A stretch of DNA of 64,000 nucleotides from an uncultured Formosa sp. (GTDB lineage Bacteria > Bacteroidota > Bacteroidia > Flavobacteriales > Flavobacteriaceae). This document shows, piece by piece, positions 18,240 through 27,889 of the stretch. The position numbers and the translations under genes are program-made. Positions within the stretch are counted from its first letter, which is position 1. Each line of letters opens with the position of its first letter. The notes under the pieces are model-generated. The model made no database searches and was not told where the DNA came from. It saw nothing but the letters and a program-made list of their open reading frames with translations. Location of the stretch: the NCBI GenBank assembly GCA_902516685.1, contig CABXZJ010000001.1:60336-124335 (forward strand). Direction: 5' to 3'.

Positions 18240-21221
18240 TTAAATTTCGTTGTTATCTAGGGTATCACAATGCATGTCTTTCTTTTTGTTGACCTTTATA
18301 GGTTGGGTATTCATGCCTTTGTTTTTAGCCTCTAGGAGCATCTGAATTAATGTATTTCGCTCTTTTTTTATGGCCGCTCTGTGTTGTTGGTCGCCTTCAA
18401 TATCAAAATAAGTAGCCCCTTCAATCAATGTCTTTTCTGCTTTCGCATATACCGATAGGGGGTGGTCGCTCCAAAGTACTAAATCAGCATCCTTACCAAT
18501 TTTAATGCTTCCCACTTTGTCATCAATATGCAGAAGTTTTGCTGGATTTAGCGTCACCATTTTCCATGCATCTTCTTCTGATGCACCTCCATATTTAACC
18601 GCTTTTGCAGCTTCTTGATTTAAGCGTCTTGACATTTCAGCATCATCACTATTGATAGCGGTTAAAACTCCCGTATTATTTAGAATTGCAGCGTTGTATG
18701 GTATGGCATCATTGACTTCGTATTTGTAAGCCCACCAATCGCTAAATGTTGAAGCCCCCGCGCCATGTTCTTTCATCTTGTCTGCTAATTTATAGCCTTC
18801 CAATATGTGGGTAAATGTATTGATGTTGAAGTTGAATTTTTTAGCGACTTTCATCAGCATATTAATTTCACTTTGTATATATGAATGGCAACTTATAAAG
18901 CGTTCCTTGTTTAGAATTTCAGCTAAAACTTCCATTTCAGTGTCTATTCTGTATGGTTTGCCGCTTTTCTTTTGTAAATCATAAGCTTTTGCCCTTGAAA
19001 AGTAGTCTATATACATTTGTTCGACCCCCATTCTTGTTTGTGGAAATCGACTGTAGCCACCCCAATTGGACTGTTTTACATTTTCACCTAAAGCAAATTT
19101 GATAAACTTCGGAGAATTTTCATAAATCAAATCCTCAGCAGCCATTCCCCATTTGAGTTTGATGATGGCTGAACGCCCCCCAATTGGGTTGGCCGATCCA
19201 TGTAAAATTTGAATGGTTGTTACTCCCCCTGATAAATTTCGATATATATCGACGTCATCGGCTTCAACAACGTCCTCAATACTCACTTCTGCAGAAGAAT
19301 TTTGCCCTGCTTCATTTATGCTGGCAGCTGCAATGTGCGAGTGTTCATCTACAATACCTGAAGTCAAATGTTTTCCAGTCGCATCAATGACCCGCGCTTT
19401 TTTTGAATTTAAATTTTGTCCAATAGCTGAAATTTTTCCGTGCTTCACCAAAACATCCGTATTTTTTAAAACCCCTTGTGTTTCATTGGTCCAAACCGTC
19501 GCGTTTTTAAATAGTAAGGTTTCTGCCTCAGGAAGTTTAAGATTTCCGTAGGCCCCATTGGGATAGGTGACTGGCTGCACTGTTCTTTTATTTAGTTTTG
19601 ATTTAGTTTTATTATCTGTTTTTTCAGTTTCTTGCGATCCTTTGTTCTCTCTTTTAATTATCAAAGGTTGCTTGCTTCCATCTACAAGATGTAAAACTCC
19701 ATTCAAATCTGAAGCATCGGATGTAATTTTCGCATTGAATCTTAAAAATCTTTGATCTGTTGTATCGGCTGAAGTAAATAAAATTTTAATCCAGTCTTTA
19801 TCGTAACTTAAAGTGCTGCTTCGTTTTGATTGCTGATTGGTAACTGTGGCTGAAGGCTTGTATTTACCACCAGTAATCTCCAATGTTAAAGAATCATTTT
19901 CAGCTGCAAAATTATATCTACCTCTAATATCTTTTTGTCTTAAATCTTCAAAAATATGACGCGATCCCCGAATCCAATGTTCTAAAACAGTGGTATTAGT
20001 TTCGAAAAAATCTCCTGAGGTTATCATAAAATTTGCGAAACTTCCTTTTTCTAAGTTCCCAATTTTATTATTTTTTAATATTAATGCAGGAACTGTTGTT
20101 AGGGCTTTTAAAGCTTCAGATTTACTTAAGCCATGTTCAGTTGCAATTAAAATGTTTGTTTTAAAAGATTTAGGAGACTTTAAACCCTGAGTGGTAATAG
20201 CAAAGGGAACCTCGTTATTTTCCAAAGCACTCAAATTAGCTGGTCTTTGATTCCATTCTCGCATGCTTTCTAGTTCAAGTTTGTTCGCTAAAAAGGGATC
20301 CTCAACATCGTAGGGTTTTGGGAAGTTAATGGGTATGATAAATATCGCATTTGTATTTTTAACAGTTTCTATATGTTCAAATTCATCACCACCGCCCAAA
20401 ATAGTGTATTGAATGTCAAATTGATCTCCTACTTTGTCTGCTCTAATAGCATTAGCACGACTACCTGCCGCGAATATTTGGGTTAAATTTGTATTTTGAT
20501 TGAACGCTTCAAGAGTTAGATCAGTGGTTTTAATATTTCCTTTTTTGTACCAATCTGCATCGTAATACAATTGTCTTAGCAACGCCATTGAACCCATGAC
20601 AGAAGTTGGGTAAGCTTGTCTTGATTGTACGCTTCTTGATAAAGAAAGGTATTGTCCCGATTTATTTGATAGGATTCTCATGGCTTCGTCTCCATAGAGA
20701 CTCAAGGCAATAAGTGCTCCAGTCCCCCTTACAACACCATCCTCTATGTGGGTATTCACCAATCCAATCCCTTGCTTTAAAAGGGCTTTGGCAGTTTTTT
20801 CATCAAACTCAAAATCTGATATGGCATTTTGTTCAGAACGAATATGATCATTCCAATAAAAGCCCGATCGGTTTGAATCGTATTGTGTGGAACGTCCATA
20901 GCCAGGAGCAGGCTTTGCGTCCTTGATTCCATAAGTTGAGTACACGTCAATAAATGAAGGGTAAATATAATTTCCTCTTCCGTCAATGACATAACTGTTT
21001 TTGGGTAAATTTACAGATTGGCCGCTTTCAACTACCAATCCATTTTGAATTAAAAGCGTTCCATTTTCAATCACATTTTCATGATTGACGTAAATTTTAA
21101 CATTGGTTATGGCGGTATAGTTATTGTGATTTGCTTTAACTCCATCATTTTTTGGGCGGTAGTCTTGTGCTACTGAAAATAGAGCAAAACAGAGACTCAA
21201 AAGAGTAAGTTTCAATTTCAT
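18240..21221 (-). CDS. Large exported two-unit amidohydrolase
   Basis: From the ATG at 21221 this is a 993-residue secreted protein (KLKLTLLSLCFALFSVAQ signal). The ATG at 21251 would add ten residues before the signal. It contains two amidohydrolase-like units. The first (to about residue 440) has YIYPSFIDVYSTYG where HxH is expected, so its metal site is degenerate. The second (about 570 to 950) has VDEHSHIAAASINEAG with HxH, CHSYIQSEINML, THILEGYKLADKM, and INSDDAEMSRRLNQEAAK with the metal-binding Asp, followed by LNPAKLLHIDDKVGSIKIG. The second unit looks catalytically complete. It is upstream of the smaller amidohydrolase. The substrate is unknown; periplasmic turnover of an N-acyl or cyclic amide is only a guess. 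Confidence 0.87.
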   Translation of the reverse strand: MKLKLTLLSLCFALFSVAQDYRPKNDGVKANHNNYTAITNVKIYVNHENVIENGTLLIQNGLVVESGQSVNLPKNSYVIDGRGNYIYPSFIDVYSTYGIKDAKPAPGYGRSTQYDSNRSGFYWNDHIRSEQNAISDFEFDEKTAKALLKQGIGLVNTHIEDGVVRGTGALIALSLYGDEAMRILSNKSGQYLSLSRSVQSRQAYPTSVMGSMALLRQLYYDADWYKKGNIKTTDLTLEAFNQNTNLTQIFAAGSRANAIRADKVGDQFDIQYTILGGGDEFEHIETVKNTNAIFIIPINFPKPYDVEDPFLANKLELESMREWNQRPANLSALENNEVPFAITTQGLKSPKSFKTNILIATEHGLSKSEALKALTTVPALILKNNKIGNLEKGSFANFMITSGDFFETNTTVLEHWIRGSRHIFEDLRQKDIRGRYNFAAENDSLTLEITGGKYKPSATVTNQQSKRSSTLSYDKDWIKILFTSADTTDQRFLRFNAKITSDASDLNGVLHLVDGSKQPLIIKRENKGSQETEKTDNKTKSKLNKRTVQPVTYPNGAYGNLKLPEAETLLFKNATVWTNETQGVLKNTDVLVKHGKISAIGQNLNSKKARVIDATGKHLTSGIVDEHSHIAAASINEAGQNSSAEVSIEDVVEADDVDIYRNLSGGVTTIQILHGSANPIGGRSAIIKLKWGMAAEDLIYENSPKFIKFALGENVKQSNWGGYSRFPQTRMGVEQMYIDYFSRAKAYDLQKKSGKPYRIDTEMEVLAEILNKERFISCHSYIQSEINMLMKVAKKFNFNINTFTHILEGYKLADKMKEHGAGASTFSDWWAYKYEVNDAIPYNAAILNNTGVLTAINSDDAEMSRRLNQEAAKAVKYGGASEEDAWKMVTLNPAKLLHIDDKVGSIKIGKDADLVLWSDHPLSVYAKAEKTLIEGATYFDIEGDQQHRAAIKKERNTLIQMLLEAKNKGMNTQPIKVNKKKDMHCDTLDNNEI

Positions 21222-21312
21222 TTTAAATTTTTTGTTAAGATAAATATACATATAAACTTTGATAGATTGCTAAACAACTCTTGAGGTTAGCTGGTAAAGT
21301 TAAAATCAATTC

Positions 21313-22374
21313 TTAGTTCATGTAATTCACAACAAGTGCAACAACTTGGTTGTAACTTTCAATTCCCTGAGTTTGTTGGTTGGCTTTGAGAAAACCGCCA
21401 TAAACACGTTTAAAATTGGGCTCTAAAGGGTTTTCAAATTTCGCCCATTGTTTTTCACGGTTTCCAAAGTCTTTCATAATTCCTGAATGTATGTTATTTT
21501 TGAGCGCTTCAAAAGTTGTTTTATCTCGCCTGTACAAATCCTTCAAACAATAGCGCAAGGCAAAAGTATAGGCCGCATATCTAAAATAGGGATCTTGATG
21601 ATTGTAGGTTGCTAAAAAAGCTATAAAATTGGCTTCGCTTTCTGCGGCAAAACCCAATTGGTGTGCTTGCTCGTGCGCCAATGTTAGCGGCATTGAATTT
21701 ACGGGTGTTTTTGAATTAACTTGCGCCTCGTTTGTAAATGGATTTAAATACCCACTAAAACCCATATAAGCTAGTGGTAAACTATAAAGCGATTGCTTTT
21801 GACTTGGTGGGCCGTAGGCTAAAAAAGGGTAGGATATTGACAGAGCCTTGTACCCTTGAGCTACTTTCTTACTTATTTTTTTAAAATCATAGGGAATTTC
21901 AAACCGTTTTGAGCGGTCATTTGAAATTTCTGAATGCAAGCTATTTGAACGCAGAATTAGCTTTTGAGTGACTTCAATCAATGCAGTGGTTGTATATTCA
22001 GAATTTAGATTCAGGCGATGCTCAATCGGCATCCTATAGTAGTTCAAGCCCCAAAGAAGGTAAAACATAAAATAGACTGAGGATGCGGCCACCATAATCC
22101 TTATCAAATCGTCCCTCAATACTTGTTGTTTGAATCCTTTTTTTGTTAACTTATATAACCAACGAAGTATTAAAATTAAAGCAATGCCATAAATAAGGTC
22201 TCCGACTGAAAAAGTCAGCCAACCAAAAACAAGACGGAATAGTTTCGAGATAAACGGGTAGAACAGATTGCTGTAGTAGGTTTCTACAATTTGAGGATAA
22301 TGCGTCAAAAGCCTGAGCATTAAAATTTGGGGAAAAATACTTAAGGCCAGAAGCCATCGAAGTGCTTTAGACAT
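21313..22374 (-). CDS. DUF3810 membrane protein with HExxH motif
   Basis: This 353-residue protein has three N-terminal hydrophobic segments (LRWLLALSIFPQILML, LVFGWLTFSVGDLIYGIAL, LIRIMVAASSVYFMFYLL) and a long extracytoplasmic domain. Near residue 230 it carries LTLAHEQAHQLGFAAESEAN, a zincin-like HExxH followed by an E-rich helix, typical of DUF3810. This suggests a membrane-anchored zinc peptidase, but no activity is established for the family as far as I know. It is divergent from pepD across a 68-base gap. Confidence 0.85.
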   Translation of the reverse strand: MSKALRWLLALSIFPQILMLRLLTHYPQIVETYYSNLFYPFISKLFRLVFGWLTFSVGDLIYGIALILILRWLYKLTKKGFKQQVLRDDLIRIMVAASSVYFMFYLLWGLNYYRMPIEHRLNLNSEYTTTALIEVTQKLILRSNSLHSEISNDRSKRFEIPYDFKKISKKVAQGYKALSISYPFLAYGPPSQKQSLYSLPLAYMGFSGYLNPFTNEAQVNSKTPVNSMPLTLAHEQAHQLGFAAESEANFIAFLATYNHQDPYFRYAAYTFALRYCLKDLYRRDKTTFEALKNNIHSGIMKDFGNREKQWAKFENPLEPNFKRVYGGFLKANQQTQGIESYNQVVALVVNYMN

Positions 22375-22416
22375 AAATCAAATTTAGTAAATATAATTTT
22401 GTCTAGAGAATATGTA

Positions 22417-22424
22417 TACCTTTG
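22417..22424 (+). promoter_or_regulatory. Promoter -7 element TACCTTTG for pepD
   Basis: This full TAnnTTTG match ends 18 bases before the pepD ATG. A TTG at 22399-22401, 15 bases upstream, may serve as a -33 element, although the spacing is short. Its position excludes translation from the TTG at 22422, which overlaps it. Confidence 0.55.
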
Positions 22425-22442
22425 CGGAGCCAAAAAAAGTTA

Positions 22443-23903
22443 ATGAATAAAGAAATCTTAAGTTTACAGCCCCAAGCCATTTGGAAGCACTTCACGGCTT
22501 TAAATGCAGTCCCACGTCCTTCAAAAAAAGAGGCGCGCGTCATTGCTTTTATAAAAGCATTTGGTGTAAGCTTGGATTTGGAAACTTATGAAGATGCCAT
22601 TGGAAATGTCATCATTCGAAAACCTGCCACTCAAGGAATGGAGGACCGAAAAATAGTCGTATTGCAATCGCATCTAGACATGGTTCATCAAAAAAATGCA
22701 GCTACAGATTTTGATTTTTTAATCCAGGGAATTGAAATGTATATTGAAGGTGATTGGGTCAAAGCTAAAGGAACCACTCTTGGGGCAGACAATGGCTTGG
22801 GTGTGGCAACCATAATGGCAATTTTGGAAAGTAAAGACATTCCGCATCCTGCACTGGAAGCTTTATTCACCATTGACGAAGAAACTGGAATGACTGGCGC
22901 TATGGGGCTTCAACCAGGTGTTTTAAAAGGCGACATTCTTTTGAATTTAGATACTGAGGAAGACAATGAAATTGGTATTGGATGTGCTGGAGGAGTCGAT
23001 GTTACTGCATCACGCACCTATTTTGAAGAACCATTACCTCAGGGCTTTGTTGGCTTTTCATTATCAGTTAAAGGATTACAAGGTGGACACTCTGGAATGG
23101 ACATCCATAGAGGGTTTGGAAATGCTAATAAGTTGATAAGCCGATTGCTCTACGATGGCTTTAATCTTTATGGATTACGTATTTCAAAAATAGACGGAGG
23201 TAGTTTACGCAACGCGATTCCCAGAGAAAGTTCCGCTGTTTTTGCAGTTGATGCCATGTATCAAGACTCCTTTGTAAGAGCTACAGAGACTCTAATTACT
23301 GATATCGAAAAAGAATTTAAAACCATCGAGCCCGGTCTCATAATTTCGCTTACCCCTTATAATTTACCTGAATCGGTGATGGAATTAGCTGTGCAACAAC
23401 ATTTGATTAAAGTTTTGAATGTTGCCCACAATGGGGTTTATCGCATGAGTTCGGATATTGAGAATTTAGTTGAAACTTCAAACAATCTAGCCCGCATTCT
23501 AGTCGAAAAAGGCCAAATTCATATCGGCTGTTTAACGCGATCTTCTGTTGACAGTTCCAAACAAGACTTAGCCCAAATCTTAAAAGCAACTTTTGAATTG
23601 GCGGGGTGTTCAGTTGAATTTTCAGGCGCATACCCTGGCTGGACTCCGAATATGGAAGCGTCTATTTTGAAAGTATTGACTGATTTATACAAACAAATAA
23701 ACAAATCAGAACCGCATGTCGCCGCATGTCATGCAGGACTTGAATGTGGCATTCTAGGAACACATTACCCTAAAATGGAAATGATCAGTTTTGGACCTAA
23801 TATTAAAGGAGCCCACTCTCCAGATGAAAGGGTACAAATTTCTTCAGTTCAGAAATTTTGGGTGTTTATTAAGGCCGTTCTGAAAGCTATTCCTCCAGCT
23901 TAA
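22443..23903 (+). CDS. pepD: Aminoacyl-histidine dipeptidase PepD
   Basis: This 486-residue M20-family zinc peptidase cleaves Xaa-His dipeptides such as carnosine. Visible metal and catalytic elements are VVLQSHLDMVHQK (HxD), GTTLGADNGLGVA (bridging Asp), FTIDEETGMTGA (Glu-Glu), LNLDTEEDNEIGIGCAGG, LQGGHSGMDIHRGFGNAN in the lid domain, and ISFGPNIKGAHSPDERV with the last zinc His. Length and motifs fit PepD. The ATG at 22443 is chosen because the longer TTG reading at 22422 runs into the promoter element. It is the only plus-strand gene between two minus-strand blocks. Confidence 0.95.
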   Translation: MNKEILSLQPQAIWKHFTALNAVPRPSKKEARVIAFIKAFGVSLDLETYEDAIGNVIIRKPATQGMEDRKIVVLQSHLDMVHQKNAATDFDFLIQGIEMYIEGDWVKAKGTTLGADNGLGVATIMAILESKDIPHPALEALFTIDEETGMTGAMGLQPGVLKGDILLNLDTEEDNEIGIGCAGGVDVTASRTYFEEPLPQGFVGFSLSVKGLQGGHSGMDIHRGFGNANKLISRLLYDGFNLYGLRISKIDGGSLRNAIPRESSAVFAVDAMYQDSFVRATETLITDIEKEFKTIEPGLIISLTPYNLPESVMELAVQQHLIKVLNVAHNGVYRMSSDIENLVETSNNLARILVEKGQIHIGCLTRSSVDSSKQDLAQILKATFELAGCSVEFSGAYPGWTPNMEASILKVLTDLYKQINKSEPHVAACHAGLECGILGTHYPKMEMISFGPNIKGAHSPDERVQISSVQKFWVFIKAVLKAIPPA

Positions 23904-23911
23904 AACTATTT

Positions 23912-25081
23912 TTATTCCTCAAGCATTTCAACAATAAATACTAAATCTGTATTTGGTTTTATTGGACCTCGACCGCTTTCTCCGTAAGCAAGATATGAGG
24001 GTAAATAAAAAAAAGCTTTTTCACCTTTAGTCATTCCAAAAACTCCCTCCTTAAATCCAGGAATCATTTGAGCCTCTGCACTGAAAAGCATCGGCATTGG
24101 CTTATACAAACCTCTTTGTTCTTTTTGAATACTGAAGGATCCAAAGTCCTCATCTATTTTTTTAACATTAGTTCCGAATAATTTACCATCTGAAAAGTAT
24201 CCTTCATAAAATAAGCTTATGGTTTGTCCTTGTTTAGGTTTTTCTCCATTACCCTCACTAATAGTGTAAACCATAAGGCCTGAGTCTTTAGTAATAGCCT
24301 TGTTTTTATAGGACTTGATTAGGGGTAGGTATAGAGCAACAGCAGCTTCAATTTTTTCTTCAGCTAATTTTTTTTGTCGTTCTCTTTCTAATCTTGCTTC
24401 CTCTTCTTTCTTTAATCTTTTTTCTTCAAGTAGAGGTAATTCTTTTTCCCAGCTTTTAGCAGCATTAAATCTCTTGGCTTCCATACCTTGAGCAATAATA
24501 TTTAATGATAAAATAGTAATATCATCAACAGGCTTATTATTTCCTGGATTGACTTTAACATTTGAAATGGAGTCTTGGACCTCTATACCTTTTACAACTT
24601 CACCAAAAATAGTATGTTTATTATCTAACCAAGGAGTTGGGACCTCAGTAATAAAAAATTGACTGCCGTTTGTTGCTGGACCTGAATTAGCCATTGATAA
24701 TATCCCAGCTTTATCATGTTTTAAAGATTCATCAAATTCATCTCCAAATGAATATCCTGGACTTCCAGAACCTGTTCCAGTTGGATCTCCTCCTTGAATC
24801 ATAAATTTATCTATTACTCTATGGAATATTGTTCCATTATAATATGGTATTCCTTTTAATGAGTCTGCCAAATTTGGATGTGTACCTTCCGCAAGCGCAA
24901 CAAAGTTAGCAACTGTAAGCGGTGTTTTTTTATAAAATAATTCTACAACTAGCGTATCATTAGAAGTTGCAAATTCAGCGAACAAACCGCTTCCAAGTTC
25001 GGGATATTTGTTTTGACATGACAGTGTCGTCAATATTAAAGCCGTACTCAAAATAAACATAGTTTTTTTTATGTATTTCAT
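23912..25081 (-). CDS. Cyclophilin-FKBP fusion peptidyl-prolyl isomerase lipoprotein
   Basis: This 389-residue protein joins two unrelated prolyl-isomerase folds. A lipoprotein signal ends in TTLSCQNK. Residues of about 35 to 195 are a cyclophilin ([49 protein letters not shown]). A basic coiled coil of about 60 residues ([20 protein letters not shown]) follows. An FKBP domain from about residue 265 to the end shows [32 protein letters not shown] and [19 protein letters not shown]. It is probably anchored in the periplasm and helps fold exported proteins. Fusions of this kind are known in flavobacteria. It lies 6 bases after gldI. Confidence 0.93.
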   Translation of the reverse strand: MKYIKKTMFILSTALILTTLSCQNKYPELGSGLFAEFATSNDTLVVELFYKKTPLTVANFVALAEGTHPNLADSLKGIPYYNGTIFHRVIDKFMIQGGDPTGTGSGSPGYSFGDEFDESLKHDKAGILSMANSGPATNGSQFFITEVPTPWLDNKHTIFGEVVKGIEVQDSISNVKVNPGNNKPVDDITILSLNIIAQGMEAKRFNAAKSWEKELPLLEEKRLKKEEEARLERERQKKLAEEKIEAAVALYLPLIKSYKNKAITKDSGLMVYTISEGNGEKPKQGQTISLFYEGYFSDGKLFGTNVKKIDEDFGSFSIQKEQRGLYKPMPMLFSAEAQMIPGFKEGVFGMTKGEKAFFYLPSYLAYGESGRGPIKPNTDLVFIVEMLEE

Positions 25082-25087
25082 GATGAT

Positions 25088-25627
25088 TTATTGTTTAATT
25101 GTTTTAATTATTTTATTAATATTAACTTCGTATACCAAAGGTGTGTTCGGGGGTATTTTATCATTATCGCCATAAAATCCAAATGCTAATTGTGAAGGAA
25201 AAATAAAAGTCATTTTGTCTCCCTTGCTCATCAATTTTAAACCCTCTCTAAGACCTGAAGATAATTCTTCTTGTTCCATAATATATATTTTTTCTAGCAT
25301 TTTTTTTTCACCGTATATATAAGTACCGTTCAAGTTTTTAATTGCACATTTATAGAATATTTGATCTCCAAATTTAGGAGTGTAAGATGAGTCTGTGTTT
25401 TGTTTTTCATTCCTGTACCAAAAACCATAATTCGAAGCTTTAAAATTATTTTTTGGATCTTTAACAATGTCTTCTATTTTCAATTTTTCTTTACTGTTTA
25501 TGTATTTATTTATTTCAATGGAAGTATTTATAAAACTACCTGAATTTTGTTGAAGAGGCATTCTAGCTTTTGTATCTTCACAACTAATTGTGATTAAAAT
25601 GGTTAAAAAAATATAGATTTTATTCAT
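25088..25627 (-). CDS. gldI: Gliding motility-associated FKBP-type lipoprotein GldI
   Basis: This 179-residue lipoprotein has a lipobox at TISCEDTKARMP. The GldI-like N-terminal stretch SGSFINTSIEINKYIN comes before an FKBP fold (FGDQIFYKCAIKNLNG, ELSSGLREGLKLMSKGDKMTF, LAFGFYGDNDKIPPNTPLVY). In Flavobacterium johnsoniae GldI is needed for gliding, so this organism probably glides or retains part of the type IX secretion/gliding apparatus. That is inference from one gene. The start makes an ATGA overlap with the nrnA stop, and the next gene is the cyclophilin-FKBP lipoprotein. The three form an operon with two adjacent folding catalysts. Confidence 0.9.
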   Translation of the reverse strand: MNKIYIFLTILITISCEDTKARMPLQQNSGSFINTSIEINKYINSKEKLKIEDIVKDPKNNFKASNYGFWYRNEKQNTDSSYTPKFGDQIFYKCAIKNLNGTYIYGEKKMLEKIYIMEQEELSSGLREGLKLMSKGDKMTFIFPSQLAFGFYGDNDKIPPNTPLVYEVNINKIIKTIKQ

Positions 25628-26640
25628 TTACTTATGGAAGCGCCATTATTTTTTAATAAAAACTCAAATTTAGATACAACTTTTTCCAAACTTAAATCAC
25701 TTTTACCACCTGCAGCATTTTTATGTCCACCTCCATTAAAATTATGTCTAGAAAATTTATTAACATCAAAATTCCCTTTAGACCTAAAAGAAATTTTTAC
25801 TATTTCCTCTGATTTGTTTTCAATAAAAATAGCAGCTAATTTAACACCTTTTATGGAAAGACCATAATTCACTAAGCCCTCAGTATCACCTTTTTGATAA
25901 TTACAAGAATCAAGTTCTGATTGCGATAAAGTAATATAAGCTGCGTTGTGTTGTTTAATTATTTTTAAATTGTTGAGTGCTATACCTAAAAGTTTAATCC
26001 TGTCAAAACGATTTGAATCATATATTTTGTTGTGAATTTCAGAATGATTTATTCCACAAGTCATTAATTTTGCGACTACCTTGTGAGTTGTAGGTGAAGT
26101 TTTTGGAAATCTAAATGAAGCTGTATCTGTTACAATTCCAGTATATAATGCTTCTGCAATTGGTTTATTTAACATATCTAAATCCCCGATTCGGTTTATA
26201 AAATGATATATCATTTCAGAAGTAGAACCCATCTCAACGTCTGAATACATATAAGCTGCATAATCTTCAGGCTGTTGGTGGTGGTCAATCATTATCTTTG
26301 GAGCTGTATTACACTCTAAAATTGATTTCATATTCCCTATTCTATGTAAAGCATTAAAATCAACTGTAAAAATTAAATCTGCTGAAAGTAATACTTCATT
26401 TGCCTTTTCTGCATGAGATTCAAAATTAATTATCAAGGAAGTACCAGTTAACCATTTTAAAAATTTAGGATAATCGTTGGGGACGATAATATTAGTTTTG
26501 TGTTCTTTTTGGATTAAATAATGATACAACCCTAGTGCTGATCCAATAGCATCTCCATCGGGATTATAATGAGGGATAACCACTATTTTTTTAGGTGAAT
26601 TTAATAGTGACTTTACTTCGCTAAAACCTAAATGTTTCAT
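25624..26640 (-). CDS. nrnA: DHH-DHHA1 phosphoesterase NrnA (oligoribonuclease/PAP phosphatase)
   Basis: This 338-residue phosphoesterase is expected to degrade very short RNAs and dephosphorylate 3'-phosphoadenosine 5'-phosphate. The DHH domain shows VIPHYNPDGDAIGSALGL with the DxD ligands, FTVDFNALHRIG, and IMIDHHQQPEDYA with the DHH triad. The DHHA1 C-terminus has FSRHNFNGGGHKNAAGG, the substrate-binding glycine cluster. It is divergent from ndk and translationally coupled to gldI. All catalytic residues appear present. Confidence 0.94.
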   Translation of the reverse strand: MKHLGFSEVKSLLNSPKKIVVIPHYNPDGDAIGSALGLYHYLIQKEHKTNIIVPNDYPKFLKWLTGTSLIINFESHAEKANEVLLSADLIFTVDFNALHRIGNMKSILECNTAPKIMIDHHQQPEDYAAYMYSDVEMGSTSEMIYHFINRIGDLDMLNKPIAEALYTGIVTDTASFRFPKTSPTTHKVVAKLMTCGINHSEIHNKIYDSNRFDRIKLLGIALNNLKIIKQHNAAYITLSQSELDSCNYQKGDTEGLVNYGLSIKGVKLAAIFIENKSEEIVKISFRSKGNFDVNKFSRHNFNGGGHKNAAGGKSDLSLEKVVSKFEFLLKNNGASISK

Positions 26641-26700
26641 GATAGGTAAAGATACAATATTTATAAATAGCTCAATAAAGTGTTTTCATTTCAAAATCAT

Positions 26701-26708
26701 TACTTTTG
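26701..26708 (+). promoter_or_regulatory. Promoter -7 element TACTTTTG for ndk
   Basis: This full TAnnTTTG match ends 19 bases before the ndk ATG at 26728. It lies downstream of a GTG (26680) that could otherwise be read as an earlier start, so it supports the ATG. No obvious -33 TTG is seen. Confidence 0.5.
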
Positions 26709-26727
26709 TAAGACTAAAATTACATTT

Positions 26728-27147
26728 ATGCCAAGTAATAGAACATTCACAATGCTAAAACCCGATTCCGTCGAAAAGCGAAATATAGGTGCTATTTTAG
26801 AAAAAATTACCGCCTCAGGCTTTCGTATCGTGGCTATGAAGTTAACTCAACTAACTAGATCGGATGCACAAGCATTTTATGCAATTCACTCTGAACGAGC
26901 TTTTTTTCCAGAGCTAGTGGATTATATGACTAGTGGTCCAATAGTAGCTGCAATATTGGAAAAAAATAATGCTGTCGAAGATTTTAGAACTTTGATTGGT
27001 GCTACCAATCCTGCAGAAGCGGCAGAGGGTACAATACGCTATATTTATGCAGATTCTATCAGTCAGAATGCTATTCATGGAAGTGACAGTAATGAAAATG
27101 CTGTCATTGAAGGGGCATTTCATTTTTCTGAACGAGAAATATTTTAA
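26728..27147 (+). CDS. ndk: Nucleoside diphosphate kinase Ndk
   Basis: Ndk transfers the gamma-phosphate of ATP to other (d)NDPs through a phospho-histidine. The 139 residues contain [57 protein letters not shown], and [12 protein letters not shown] with the catalytic His. I use the ATG at 26728; the 16 extra residues from a GTG at 26680 are outside the family and would start upstream of the promoter element. It is a monocistronic gene flanked by minus-strand operons. Confidence 0.97.
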   Translation: MPSNRTFTMLKPDSVEKRNIGAILEKITASGFRIVAMKLTQLTRSDAQAFYAIHSERAFFPELVDYMTSGPIVAAILEKNNAVEDFRTLIGATNPAEAAEGTIRYIYADSISQNAIHGSDSNENAVIEGAFHFSEREIF

Positions 27148-27179
27148 TCACTAGTTACGAGTAAAATATTTAAAAAAAA

Positions 27180-27476
27180 TTATTTTAAAATTATTTTTTT
27201 TATAACCTCACCTTCCATATGGTCATTAATCAAGGCTATTATTTTATCTTTCCCATAACCCAATTCTTGCCTAAGAACCGAAGATGTTAAATAAACATAA
27301 AGAGTACCTTTATGTATTTTTACAGATCTAGTGTAGTTTTGAACACCCTTACCCATAAGTTCTTGCCAAGCTTTTTCAATTTGAACATTTTCTAACCCAT
27401 TTTTTAATTTACTGTTTCTAACAAAATTGGCTAAAATAACTCCAATTTTGTTGTGGTCTTTATAACGTTTACTCAT
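27180..27476 (-). CDS. DUF721 protein (DciA-like)
   Basis: This 98-residue single-domain DUF721 protein shows IEKAWQELMGKGVQNYTRSV and LYVYLTSSVLRQELGYGKDK. DUF721 contains DciA, the helicase loader of bacteria that lack DnaC/DnaI, but the Bacteroidota proteins are short. Its link to replication here is supported by co-transcription with recF and is otherwise inference. It overlaps the upstream lipoprotein gene by 4 bases. Confidence 0.85.
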   Translation of the reverse strand: MSKRYKDHNKIGVILANFVRNSKLKNGLENVQIEKAWQELMGKGVQNYTRSVKIHKGTLYVYLTSSVLRQELGYGKDKIIALINDHMEGEVIKKIILK

Positions 27477-27889
27477 TGACTTAAATCTAATATTTCGTAA
27501 GGTTTGTAATGATAAATTAGTCCAAATCTATTTTTCAAAACAAGTTTTTTGTCGTTAACTAATAAAACTTCTTCCAGAAAGCTAGTGCTATTATCATTAT
27601 AATTCAAAAATAAAACATTGTTTTGGATTTCAATTCTAAAGTTAAGGATATCTTTAGAAGTTTCAAATGTCCCATTGAAATTGGGCTTTAATTTTTTTCT
27701 AAACCCTTGTAAATCTGAATTTATTTTAAAATATTCTATCAAGCTATTGATTTTAAAGGTTCTAAGCATTTGTTTTTCCATATAAACACTTTCTATTTCC
27801 CAGTAACCTTCAATAAATTCAATTTGTTTTTCAGGCTTGGATTTACAGCCCATTGCCAACAATACAATAATCAGTAATATTTTTTTCAT
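27473..27889 (-). CDS. Small conserved lipoprotein
   Basis: This 138-residue protein has a lipoprotein signal ([17 protein letters not shown]). Its beta-rich body includes [18 protein letters not shown] and a C-terminal [14 protein letters not shown]. The pattern of GxW near the mature N-terminus followed by short strands resembles small lipocalin-like proteins, but I cannot place it in a named family. It overlaps recF upstream and the DUF721 gene downstream by 4 bases each, so it is locked into the recF operon. Its function is unknown. Confidence 0.8.
   Translation of the reverse strand: MKKILLIIVLLAMGCKSKPEKQIEFIEGYWEIESVYMEKQMLRTFKINSLIEYFKINSDLQGFRKKLKPNFNGTFETSKDILNFRIEIQNNVLFLNYNDNSTSFLEEVLLVNDKKLVLKNRFGLIYHYKPYEILDLSQ

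Noticed and set aside
19213..19551. Open frame of 112 codons on the plus strand
   Set aside because: Antisense to the active second unit of the large amidohydrolase; no supporting features.
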